Shown here: one piece after another, positions 50,834-60,200 of the stretch
Position numbering within the stretch: position 1 is the first letter of the stretch
Layout: each line of letters begins with the position of its first letter
Source of the DNA: Bacillota bacterium
GTDB taxonomy: Bacteria; Bacillota; Ch66; Ch109
Assembly (NCBI GenBank): GCA_013178275.1
Contig: JABLWZ010000008.1
Coordinates: 169,634 to 233,633, forward strand
DNA length: 64,000 nucleotides
Direction: 5' to 3'
The notes under the pieces: model-generated
Told to the model about the DNA's origin: nothing
Seen by the model: only the letters and a program-made list of their open reading frames with translations
The model's database searches: none
Position numbers and translations under genes: made by a program

Positions 50834-51976
50834 TCAATCCTGCAGGAGCTCCCGGGCGATTATGGTCCTCCTTATCTCGGCTGTGCCCGCTCCGATGGTG
50901 GCCAGCTTGGCGTCACGGAAAAACCTCTGCACCGGGTACTCCAGCATCAGGCCGTACCCGCCGTGTATCTGCACCGCTTCCTCTGCCACCCGGACGCACA
51001 TCTCCCCCGCGAACAGCATCGCCGCGGCCGCCTCCTTGTGGACCCTTTTGCCCTGCTCCGCCAGGGTGGTCACCCAGTAGACCAGGATGCGCGCGGCCTG
51101 CATCTGGGTGTACATATCAGCCAGTTTGGACTGGATCATCTGGAATGAGGCGATGGGCCGGCCAAACTGAAACCGCTCCTTGCTGTACTTGAGCGCCAAA
51201 TCAAAAGCCCCCTGGGCCAGTCCCACCCCCACACTCCCGAAACAGGCGCGCTCGAAATCGAGCCCGCTCATCATCACCGCCACGCCCCGGTTCTCCTTCC
51301 CCAGCAGGTTTGCCGCCGGGACCCGGCAGTCCTCGAAAACCAGCTCCCCGGTGGGCGAACCCCGGAAGCCCACCTTCTTGAGTTTTTTGCTCACGCTGAA
51401 CCCGGGGAATCCTTTCTCCACGATAAAGGCGCTTATGCCGTTGGGCCCTCTGCTTTTGTCAGTCTTGGCGTATACCACCAGCACATCGGCGATCGGTCCG
51501 TTGGTGATGAAGGTCTTGCTCCCGTTTAAGATATAGTGATCTCCGTCCAGCCTGGCGCTGGTCTGGATTCCCACCGCGTCCGAACCCGCGTTAGGCTCGG
51601 TCAGCGCCATCGCCCCCACCAGGTCGCCGCTGGCCAGGCCCGGCAGGTACTTCGCTTTCTGCCGCTCGTTCCCGTTGCGGGCTATGTTGTCCACGCAGAG
51701 GTTCAGGTGGGCGCCGAACGACAGGGCGACAGACGGGCTCACCCGTGACAGTTCCTCGGTCGCCAGCACCTCCATCATCAGGCTGCCGCCCGCGCCTCCA
51801 TACTCTTCGGAGAGGGTCAGGCCTAAAAGTCCCATGCCGCCGAGGGTCTTGAATATCCCCTCGGGCAGTTCGTCCTCGGCATCCACCCACTCCGCCAGCG
51901 GCGCGAGTTCACGCTCCGCGAACCGGGCCACCGTCTCCCGGATCTGAATCTCCTCCGGGCTGAAATCGAAGTTCAT
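50834..51976 (-). CDS. acyl-CoA dehydrogenase, isovaleryl-CoA dehydrogenase type
   Basis: A 380-aa flavoprotein with SEEYGGAGGS, ALTEPNAGSDAVGIQTSA and EYPVQRFFRDAKLATIGAGTAEIRR. The usual catalytic glutamate position reads GAGT, whereas a glutamate is present in GLDFERACFG, as in isovaleryl- and long-chain acyl-CoA dehydrogenases where the base has moved there. This suggests a branched-chain or long substrate. The ATG at 51976 follows GGGAGGGG. Confidence 0.92.
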   Translation of the reverse strand: MNFDFSPEEIQIRETVARFAERELAPLAEWVDAEDELPEGIFKTLGGMGLLGLTLSEEYGGAGGSLMMEVLATEELSRVSPSVALSFGAHLNLCVDNIARNGNERQKAKYLPGLASGDLVGAMALTEPNAGSDAVGIQTSARLDGDHYILNGSKTFITNGPIADVLVVYAKTDKSRGPNGISAFIVEKGFPGFSVSKKLKKVGFRGSPTGELVFEDCRVPAANLLGKENRGVAVMMSGLDFERACFGSVGVGLAQGAFDLALKYSKERFQFGRPIASFQMIQSKLADMYTQMQAARILVYWVTTLAEQGKRVHKEAAAAMLFAGEMCVRVAEEAVQIHGGYGLMLEYPVQRFFRDAKLATIGAGTAEIRRTIIARELLQD

Positions 51977-51990
51977 CGAATCACCCCTCC

Positions 51991-52431
51991 CTAATCGCCG
52001 GTCTGGCGTTTTTTTCGCGGCGGCATCACCTTGACCCACCCTTCCATCACCAGCCGGCTCTCCTGGTTTCGCCACTCGCACCGCAGGGTGCAGATGTTCC
52101 GCTCGATGTCCAGCTCCGACACCTCGGCCGTCACCCGGATGGTGTCCCGGGGATAGACCGGCGCCGCGAACCTCGTATAGCAGTCAAGGGCCACCGTCCC
52201 CGGCCCGGGTAGCATCATCCCCAGCACCGGCGCCAGCAGGCTCATGGCTACCGGTCCGTGCGCCACCCTTTTTTTAAAGAAGGTCTCTTTGGCGTACTCC
52301 TCGTCAACGTGGACCGGGTTGAAGTCCCCCGAGATGGCGGCAAAGGCCCATATATCTACCTCGGTGATGGTCTTGGCGAAGGTGGCCTTTTCGCCGAGCG
52401 ATATCTCCTGGATGGTCTTCCCAGTATGCAT
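51991..52431 (-). CDS. MaoC-like (R)-specific enoyl-CoA hydratase
   Basis: A 146-aa hot-dog protein with the hydratase-2 motif AAISGDFNPVHVDEEYAKET containing the catalytic Asp and His, then GVAHG-type RVAHGPVAMSLLAPV. It adds water to an enoyl-CoA. Gaps of 14-16 bp on both sides show it is within the operon. Confidence 0.9.
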   Translation of the reverse strand: MHTGKTIQEISLGEKATFAKTITEVDIWAFAAISGDFNPVHVDEEYAKETFFKKRVAHGPVAMSLLAPVLGMMLPGPGTVALDCYTRFAAPVYPRDTIRVTAEVSELDIERNICTLRCEWRNQESRLVMEGWVKVMPPRKKRQTGD

Positions 52432-52447
52432 GTTTTCACCTCCCGGC

Positions 52448-52927
52448 CTATTCCACCGGTTCGAAGTACTGGATGTCGAAGATGTCTCCCTGGCACTCGT
52501 CCCGCCATCGGGCCTTGACCCTGGTCCCTATCTTGACCCTCTCCCGCGTCTTTTCCAGGTCGTTTACCTCCACCCCGCCAATCTGGTGGACGAAGCCCAC
52601 GTCCGAGCCGTCGAGGCGAATCGACGCCGAGACGTAGGGCGGCTCGATCGCCTGCCCGGAAAATCGGATATTTATCAGGGCCCAGGTCTCCACTACCCCG
52701 GTGTCGCTGACCTGCACCCACTCCTCCAGCTCCTGAAAGCAGCGGGGGCAGAACTTTCGGGCCGGCACCAGGACCCGCTCACAGGATGGACACCTGGTGC
52801 CCATGATCTTCTTCTGCTTCAGCTCATCGAAAAATCGGGTGTTAACCGGTCCCAGCGCCCAACGATAGGGCAGCGACACCACACCTTCATAAACCCTGGA
52901 CTCGGTCTTTCCCTCGACCTGACTCAT
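52448..52927 (-). CDS. DUF35 zinc-ribbon/OB-fold thiolase partner
   Basis: A 159-aa protein with a rubredoxin-like zinc knuckle (GTRCPSCERVLVPARKFCPRCFQ, four cysteines) and an OB-fold tail (TWALINIRFSG, PPYVSASIRLDGS). DUF35 proteins form complexes with SCP-x type thiolases, as in BbsA/BbsB of anaerobic toluene breakdown. Here it directly follows two thiolase-like genes. Confidence 0.9.
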   Translation of the reverse strand: MSQVEGKTESRVYEGVVSLPYRWALGPVNTRFFDELKQKKIMGTRCPSCERVLVPARKFCPRCFQELEEWVQVSDTGVVETWALINIRFSGQAIEPPYVSASIRLDGSDVGFVHQIGGVEVNDLEKTRERVKIGTRVKARWRDECQGDIFDIQYFEPVE

Positions 52928-52945
52928 AATAGCGGCCCCCTCTCC

Positions 52946-54112
52946 TTACTTTTCAGTGCTCAGTATCATTACCCCGTTCAGCTGGTCGACCCCGCCCATG
53001 GCGTGGGCAAGCGCGGTCCTGGCCCCCGGGACCTGGCGCTCCCCGGCCCGCCCGGTGATCTGCAGGACCGCCTCGGCGATCCTGACCAGTCCGGTCGCGC
53101 CTATCGGGTTGGTGCAGAGCACGCCACCCGAAGGATCGCAGGGCATCTCCCCACCCCGCAGCACCTGACCTTTTTCCACCAGTTCACAGGCCTTGCCCCG
53201 CTCGCAGAACCCGAAGCACTCATAGAAGATGAGTTCCTGGTAGGTAAACGGGTTGTAAACCTCCGCCACGTCCAGTTCCTTTAACGGGTTGATGATACCC
53301 GCCATGCGGTAGGCGTCCTGGGCGGCCTTGACCGCCGATTCCCAGTCCACCTTGTCGCTGTCCCCAAAGAACAGCTCCTCCCCGTAGTACCCCATCCCCT
53401 TCACCCAGGCCGCCTTCCGTCCGAACCTCGCGGCGGCTTCCTCGCTGCAGAACAGAGCCGCACACGCTCCGTCGGACGACGGGCAGACGTCCAGCAGCCT
53501 GACCGGGTAGGCGATTATCCTGGAGTTCAGCACGTCCTCCATGGTTATCTTCATCCGTATGTGGGCAAAAGGATTGATCAGGGCGCTGTCGTGGTGCGCC
53601 ACCGAAAGCACGGCCGCCGCCTCCCGCACCCGGGTTTCGTCCAGGTTATAGCGCGCCGCGTACTGACTCGACTGCATCGAGAAGATTCCCGGCGCTCCCG
53701 CGATAAACGGACGCTGGAAGTAGGGATCGCCTACAGTGGTCATGGTTCCCTGGGGGTCGCCCTCGAACATCTTTTCCGACCCCACCGCCAGCACCACGTC
53801 GAATATGCCTGACGCCACGTGATAGAAAGCGGTCTGTGCCACCGATACCCCGGTGCTGCCGCAGGTGGCGGTCCGGATCAGGGGCTTGCCATAGGCCCCC
53901 ATCGCGTCCGCCCAGTAGAGGTGGGTCATGTTCACCCCCTCCATGGGAGCCGGCATCGATCCAGAAACCACCGCCTGCACGTCCTTGATGGTGATGCCCG
54001 CGTCCAGCAGGGCGGCGACAACCGCCTCGTGAACCAGTTCGGGGTAACTGACGTCATCTCTCCGCCCGTGCTTGGTCTGCCCTACGCCTACTATCGCTAC
54101 TGCTCTTCCCAT
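52946..54112 (-). CDS. SCP-x type thiolase with intact catalytic cysteine
   Basis: A 388-aa thiolase. The acyl-accepting cysteine is C84 in IRTATCGSTGVSVAQ; the second conserved cysteine is in GGVLCTNPIGATGLVR. It lies between the thiolase paralogue (11-bp gap) and the DUF35 gene (18-bp gap). It would cleave a beta-ketoacyl-CoA with CoA, probably as a complex with its neighbours. Confidence 0.9.
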   Translation of the reverse strand: MGRAVAIVGVGQTKHGRRDDVSYPELVHEAVVAALLDAGITIKDVQAVVSGSMPAPMEGVNMTHLYWADAMGAYGKPLIRTATCGSTGVSVAQTAFYHVASGIFDVVLAVGSEKMFEGDPQGTMTTVGDPYFQRPFIAGAPGIFSMQSSQYAARYNLDETRVREAAAVLSVAHHDSALINPFAHIRMKITMEDVLNSRIIAYPVRLLDVCPSSDGACAALFCSEEAAARFGRKAAWVKGMGYYGEELFFGDSDKVDWESAVKAAQDAYRMAGIINPLKELDVAEVYNPFTYQELIFYECFGFCERGKACELVEKGQVLRGGEMPCDPSGGVLCTNPIGATGLVRIAEAVLQITGRAGERQVPGARTALAHAMGGVDQLNGVMILSTEK

Positions 54113-54123
54113 GTTCCCCCTCC

Positions 54124-55263
54124 TTATCCCTCCAGTACGACGACCGAGTGCATCTGTCCGGCGAATCCGTGGGTCGAGTGGGCCAAGGCCCTCTTTGCTC
54201 CGTCCACCTGTCTGGCCCCGGCCGCGCCCATCACCTGCAGGGCGGCCTCTCCCACCCGGATCAGCCCCCGGGCGCAGTATGGATTGGCGCAGAGCACGCC
54301 ACCAGACGGGTTTACCGGCAACCGGCCGCCCATTCGGGTCACCCCGTTGTCGATCAGCCGTCCGCCGCCGCCAGGTTCACAAAACCCCAATCCCTCGTAC
54401 CAGAGCAGTTCCTCGAAGGAAAACCGCTCGCACACCTCGGCCACGTCTATCTCCATCAGCGGGTCCCGGATCCCCGCCATGCTGTAAGCCTGCCGGGCCG
54501 CGATCGGCAGCACCCCGTCCAGAAGGTCCCGGTCGCCCAGCCAGCTCCTTTCCACCGACCATCCTACCCCGGCTACCCAGCAGGGTTTTGTGGCAAACCT
54601 CCCCGCATGGTCCTCCGAGGCCAGCAGGATCGCGCAGACGCCATCTGACAGCGGGGGCAGGTCCATCTCCCGGATCGGTCCCGCCACCCCGGGCGACGAG
54701 ACGACCTGGTCCAGGGTCACCTCCTGCCGGATATGGGCGAACGGATTATTGAGCGCGTTTTTCCGGTTCTTAACCACTACCTGGGCTGTCTGCTCGGGAC
54801 TGATCTTGTACCTGTCCATGTAGAGCCGGCACTGCAGGGCGGAGGCCGAGTATTTGTCCAGGCCCACCGCCCGGTGGTAAAAGGGATCGGCGGCCAGGTT
54901 GGTCAGCACCCCCGGGTGGGGTATCTCGGACATCTTGGTAACCGCGTGAACCACCGCCAGGTCAAAATGCCCCGATAAAATCCGCATCACCCCGTACATA
55001 AAAGCCAGCGCCCCGTCCTCCTCCACCTTGGGAGCGGTTTTCATGTATCCCCCGATGGCATCGTAGTAATAGGAGTTGGAACACGAAATCCCCTGCCAGT
55101 AGTCAGAGGACGAGGTGGTTATAGTCCCTATATCCTCGCGTTTTAGCCCGTTGCGGTCCAGTAAATCCTTGACCAGAGAGAATGAAATGTCTCTGATGTC
55201 GTCATCTATGTTCTGCTGGCATACAGTTTGTGCCACGTCAACTATCGCAACCCGTTTTAACAT
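54124..55263 (-). CDS. thiolase-like protein lacking the nucleophilic cysteine
   Basis: A 379-aa paralogue of the downstream thiolase. The region aligned with TATCGSTG reads TAPKVEEDG (about 76-84), so the catalytic cysteine is absent; the C-terminal GGVLCANPYCARGL cysteine is kept. It is probably a structural subunit in a mixed thiolase complex. The ATG at 55263 follows GGAGG; it is the first gene of the operon, behind a -24/-12 promoter. Confidence 0.85.
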   Translation of the reverse strand: MLKRVAIVDVAQTVCQQNIDDDIRDISFSLVKDLLDRNGLKREDIGTITTSSSDYWQGISCSNSYYYDAIGGYMKTAPKVEEDGALAFMYGVMRILSGHFDLAVVHAVTKMSEIPHPGVLTNLAADPFYHRAVGLDKYSASALQCRLYMDRYKISPEQTAQVVVKNRKNALNNPFAHIRQEVTLDQVVSSPGVAGPIREMDLPPLSDGVCAILLASEDHAGRFATKPCWVAGVGWSVERSWLGDRDLLDGVLPIAARQAYSMAGIRDPLMEIDVAEVCERFSFEELLWYEGLGFCEPGGGGRLIDNGVTRMGGRLPVNPSGGVLCANPYCARGLIRVGEAALQVMGAAGARQVDGAKRALAHSTHGFAGQMHSVVVLEG

Positions 55264-55354
55264 ACCCTGATTTCCTCCTTCCGGCTTTTTTTTAATTGGT
55301 TTTCCCCGCTCTATCACCTCCAGAGTGCAGAATCCAGGAGTACTGCAAGCATCT

Positions 55355-55368
55355 GCAAAAGTGGTGCC
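55355..55368 (-). promoter_or_regulatory. sigma-54 promoter, operon direction
   Basis: Minus-strand GGCACCACTTTTGC: GG at -24, GC at -12 and exactly 10 bases between, with the expected CAC and TTTT context. Predicted start near 55343, 80 bp before the first thiolase gene. Confidence 0.75.
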
Positions 55369-55429
55369 GGCCCGTGAACACCCGGGAAACCCCGTTTTCC
55401 AGGGAAACCGGTAAAGGATAATGACCGGT

Positions 55430-55455
55430 CGTACATGTACGGTGTCCGCACATGT
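55430..55455. promoter_or_regulatory. putative enhancer sites shared by divergent sigma-54 promoters
   Basis: CGTACATGTACG is a perfect 12-bp palindrome, followed by a second, weaker dyad CGCACATGTTCG; their ACATGT cores are centred 17 bp apart. They lie about 90-110 bp upstream of the minus promoter start and about 100-125 bp upstream of the plus one, the usual range for activator sites. Confidence 0.6.
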
Positions 55456-55531
55456 TCGATTATTCAAACATTCGGAAAGCCGGAGCAGCGCCGGCCCTTT
55501 TTCTTCGCCTGGTTTTTAAATCCGAGATAAT

Positions 55532-55545
55532 GGCTAGTTTCTTGC
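55532..55545 (+). promoter_or_regulatory. sigma-54 promoter, plus direction
   Basis: TGGCTAGTTTCTTGC: GG at 55532-55533 and GC at 55544-55545 with 10 bases between. Predicted start near 55557, 32 bp before the AidB-like gene. Confidence 0.72.
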
Positions 55546-55588
55546 TATATATATCTGTTATCTTAGTATTAGAAAGGGGTTGATAAGG

Positions 55589-57196
55589 ATGTCCCTGCCA
55601 AACCGCAGTAATCCGTACAGCTTCCAGGAGTGGCTGGAAAAAAAGCGGGTCAATTTCCTTGCGCACGACGAGTTTCTCCAGAAATGCATCAGGCATTACG
55701 TCAACGAGGGCGCCGGCGAGCTAATCCCCCGGCTGATGGAGTTCGCGGAGAAGGTGTCCTTCCGCTGGGACCGGATGGCCGCGGAGTGCGCCCGGCCGGA
55801 AAACCGCCCCTACCTCATCCACTACGACGCCTACCACAACCGGATCGATCGGGTCGTGCTGCCCCAGGCAATGGTCGAGATGGAGCGGGAGGTCTTCGGC
55901 CACGCCCTCTTTTCAGAAAGGACCGGCCACTGGGAACGCTTCATTAAAATGATGCTGCTGAACCAGAACGGTGAGGCGGGGATCGGGTGCCCGGTGGTGT
56001 GCACCGAGGGCCTGGTCCGTGCGATAGAGGAACTGACCGAGCCGGGGACCCGTCACCCCGAGGTCGCAAGGATACTCGACCACTGCCGGGACGGCACCGG
56101 GGGAGAGTTCGGGATGGGCGCCCAGTTCCTGACCGAGATCCACGGCGGTTCCGATGTCCCGGCCAATATCGTCGAGGCGGAATACGACGGGGAAGGCTGG
56201 AGGATTTACGGCACCAAGTTCTTCTGCTCTGCCGTTCACGCTGATTACTTCATCATCACCGCCAAGCCCACCGGTTCGGAAGCAGTGGCGATGTTTCTGA
56301 TGCCCGCCTGGCTGCCGGGAAACCGGGAACGGGAGGTCCGCAACAGCTACACCATCGACCGCCTGAAGTGGAAGATGGGAACGGTGGAGCTTCCAACCGC
56401 TGAACTCACCTTCAACGGGTCGGTCGCCTACCCGCTCGGAGACCTGCGGCGGGGGGTGTCCAACGTGGTGGGGATCGTCCTGTCCTACTCCCGCCTCACG
56501 GTGGGCGCCGCCTGCTCCGGCTCCATCATCCGGGCCGTCCGCGACGCCCTCCTCTACAGCGGATTCCGGGAGGCCTTCGGTAAGAAGATCGACCAGTTTC
56601 CCCTCCTGGTCCACCAGCTGCGCGAACTCGAAGCCACCGCCCAGCGGGCCCTGGCCGGGTCGTTCAAGCTGTTCGACTACTTCCTGAAGAGCGGCGGAAG
56701 GTTCACCGCCTCCGGTCCCAGGAACGAAAGCCGGGAGATGAAGAAGCTCCGTTTCCTGGTGCGGGAACTGGTGCTTTTCGCCAAGCTGTACACCTCCAAA
56801 GTCTGCACCCAGACCATCCACGAGGCCATGTCCGTCTTCGGCGGCCATGGAGTCATCGAGGACTTCACCGTCCTGCCCCGGCTGTACCGTGACTCCAACA
56901 TCAACGAACTCTGGGAGGGGCCGCGCAACGTGCTGCTCGCTCAGATCCATAACGACTTCCAGCGAAACTCCGGCTGGTACAGTGCGGAAGAGTTTATCGA
57001 GACCTGCCTCGCCGGGGCCGACTCTGAAACCATCGGGTCTCTTACTGAATCGATGACGCGCCTCCTGTCACACCCCGACCTTCAGACCCTCGACGAGGAT
57101 ACCATCAGGACCGCTGCCGAGTGGGACCGGTTCGCCGATGAATTCATGCGGGCCTTCCAGGAGCAGGCCCGACGGGAGGTAATCTGTCTTTTATAG
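55589..57196 (+). CDS. AidB-like acyl-CoA dehydrogenase
   Basis: A 535-aa acyl-CoA dehydrogenase of the larger AidB-type, with FLTEIHGGSDVPANIVEAEY (FAD motif region), IYGTKFFCSAVHADYFIITA and the catalytic glutamate segment INELWEGPRNVLLAQ. A C-terminal helical extension of about 90 aa follows. The ATG at 55589 has AAGGGG at a good distance. It is divergent from the operon and shares its control region, so it probably acts in the same pathway. Confidence 0.9.
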   Translation: MSLPNRSNPYSFQEWLEKKRVNFLAHDEFLQKCIRHYVNEGAGELIPRLMEFAEKVSFRWDRMAAECARPENRPYLIHYDAYHNRIDRVVLPQAMVEMEREVFGHALFSERTGHWERFIKMMLLNQNGEAGIGCPVVCTEGLVRAIEELTEPGTRHPEVARILDHCRDGTGGEFGMGAQFLTEIHGGSDVPANIVEAEYDGEGWRIYGTKFFCSAVHADYFIITAKPTGSEAVAMFLMPAWLPGNREREVRNSYTIDRLKWKMGTVELPTAELTFNGSVAYPLGDLRRGVSNVVGIVLSYSRLTVGAACSGSIIRAVRDALLYSGFREAFGKKIDQFPLLVHQLRELEATAQRALAGSFKLFDYFLKSGGRFTASGPRNESREMKKLRFLVRELVLFAKLYTSKVCTQTIHEAMSVFGGHGVIEDFTVLPRLYRDSNINELWEGPRNVLLAQIHNDFQRNSGWYSAEEFIETCLAGADSETIGSLTESMTRLLSHPDLQTLDEDTIRTAAEWDRFADEFMRAFQEQARREVICLL

Positions 57197-57265
57197 CCAT
57201 CTTCCATTTGTCTTGACCGGAGTTTATAATCAAAATGACTTATACTGCGGGGAGTGGGACGAGCG

Positions 57266-60200
57266 GTGAATAAGAAACCGGGTCTGGTGCCGCAAAAGCT
57301 TTTGGCGCCCTCTATCCATGAAAAAACGATGCTGCGGCCCCGTTTGATCGAGCGCCTCGGAGAATCGGAAGCCAGTATCATTACTATCGTCGCTCCGGCC
57401 GGCTTTGGGAAAACGGTTTTGCTCTCACAGCTCACCGGTCTTTTCAATCAGCCGGCGGTCTGGTATCAACTGGACGAATACGACAACGACCCCGCCGTGT
57501 TTTGGCGCTATTTGATCGCGGGATGCAAAAAGCTCCACCCCGCTTTTGGCAACGAGATAGTGTCTTTTATCGACACCAGCCAGGCTGGTCTGAACTGGGT
57601 CCGGACGGTCCTGTCAATGCTGATAAAAGAGCTAGATAAGCATCAAGATGGCCTGACGCTCGTCTTCGACGATTTCCATGTCCTGACGCAGCCGGAGGTT
57701 AAAACATTTATTGAAGAATTTCTGCGTCATCTGCCGCCCCGGGTAAAGGTCCTGATGGCCGGCAGGACGGACGTTTTTCAATTAAACCGTCTGCTGGCCG
57801 AGGGAAGAATACGAAAGATCGATGTTGAAGATTTATATTTTACCCGTGAAGACATTGCGGGCTATTACGCTAAAAACGGCATTGAACTGACCGGGGCGGA
57901 ACTGGATGCCATCAGGAATGGTACCAACGGCTGGCCGATCGCGGTCGGGCTCTCGCTGAATTCTCCCTCACGGGGAAAAACGAGTATCGCCAAGCTGAAT
58001 AAGGAGATACTTTTCAATTACATGGCGTCCGAGGTACTGGAAAGGGAGGAACCGGATACCCGCGGGTTTTTGACGGCGATTTCGGTACTGGAGGAAATCA
58101 CGCCGGAGTACTGCGACCTGCTGCTTGAAAGGAAGGATTCCCGAAAGCTCCTCGCTTCGCTGCGGAGAAGGCATTTCTTCTTAAGCCCTTTGGCCGGAGA
58201 CAGCGATATATACCGCTATCATCATTTAGTCCGCGCTTTCCTGCTGGAGCGGCTGGGTGACGAGCGGTTCGGGCTGTTGGAGAAGGCTGGCGATGCTGCG
58301 TTGAAAAAGGGGGAAATCGAGCGCGCGGTGGAATACTTCCTGGCGGCCGGGATTCGGGGAAAAGCCCAAAAGACAATGATCGAGGCCGGGCGAAAACTGA
58401 TCGGCAGGGGCAACTGGCAGACGGTGGAGCGGTGGCTCGGCAGTTTTTCCGAAGCAGAGGCGGTCAAAAACCCCTGGCTTTCATTGTATAAGGCCCAGAT
58501 CGATGTAAACCGCGGGAGGATTTTTTCCGGCGAAAACTGGGTCAACCATTCGTTAAAGGCCTTTGCGGATACCGCCGAAAGGGCGGGTTTGGCCGAAAGC
58601 CGTCTGCTGAAGGCAAAAATCCTCCGTTACCAGGGTCAGTATCAGGACAGTCTCAGCCTGTTGGAATTAGCCATTCCCGATCTGCAGCAGGATGAGACCA
58701 AGGAGCGTTTCGACCCTTACCTGGAACAATCCTATACCCTGTGGTTATCCGGCCGTTTCGCGGAAGCGGAAGAGGTCCTGAACCGGGCCTTGAAGCTCGC
58801 GGAACAGCGCGGCGATACCGTCCTCATGACCTATTTTTACGAAGGGCTGGGCACCGTCACCTTTGGCCAGGGGTATTACGACCGTTCCATGTACTATTAC
58901 CGCCGGGGCATAGCCATCTCCCCCGACAAGAGCCTGCGCAACTATTATTTCCAGGACAGCATCGGGCCTATTTACCTGGACTGGGGTGAACTGGACCAGG
59001 CTTACGAATACCTCAGGCAGAGTATCGCCGCCAAGGAGAACTTTGGACTGACCGAGGCCCTGCCCAGCGCCTACTTTCAGCTCGGCAATGTACTGCTGGT
59101 CCGGCGCGAGTTCCCGCAAGCAGAACAATACTTTCGCAAAGCGCTGCGCATTATAGAAGAATATGGCGGTGACCGCGTGGTCCGTACGCTGGCAAACCTC
59201 CTGCTGTCCATCTGCCTGAGGGCGCAGGGACGGTCAGTCGAAGCACAGGACTTGTTCGATAAGGCGAGGAGACAGACCGAAAACCAGTCCGGTTATCTCA
59301 AAGGGCTGTACCAGGTGGTGGAATGTCTTTACATGGTGCAGGCCGGCGATCTGGAGACGGCGTATCTGCGGCTGCACGAGATACTGCCGGAGGTCGAGAA
59401 AGTCGAGGCCAGAAAACCGTTGTGCATCACCTATTCGGCTTTAGCCCTGGTTGCGGTATCCCGAGGGGACGAAAAAGATATTTCAGAATTCACCGTTAAA
59501 GCGTTGAGGCTGGCTTCTGAGATGAATTACGTCCATGACTTTCTGCTGCTTTTCGAAACCTACCAGCCTCTGCTTTACCTGGGCCTGGAAAGAGGCATAG
59601 AGGTGGCGTTTATCCAGAGGATTCTGGTCCGGCTGGGAGAAAAGGCCGTTCCCCTTCTGGTTAAGCTTACGGGGCATCCCGATGCTTCCGTCCGGGAACG
59701 GGCGATCATTCCATTGGCTCAAATCGGGGGCAAGGAAGCTATGGGGGCGATCAAGAGGCTCGGAAAAGACAGCGATCCGAGAATATCCGAACTGGCCCGC
59801 AGGTTACAACCAAAATCGGGCTCGTCCCCGGCTGCCGGCGCGGGAACCGCCGCTGCGGCAAAAGGATACATCTGCCTGGAACTGCTGGGGCCGGTGCGGA
59901 TGTTCTCCGGGGATACGGAAATAACCCATACCAGATGGATCAGGAGCAAGTCCCGCGACCTCCTGATCTACCTGGCTCATCTGGGTGGTCCGGCGAATAA
60001 GGAAAAGATTATCGACGCCTTCTGGCCGGAGATACCGTATGAACAGGCTAATTCACTTTTTCATGCCGCCCTGCACGACCTTCGCCGTACGCTGGAAGAG
60101 GTAAGCGGTTATAAGAACCTGGTCCTTTACCGTGGGGGAAGGTATTTTCTGTCGCCGGACAACCTGTCCATCGATAAAATACATTTTCAGGAGCTGCTGG

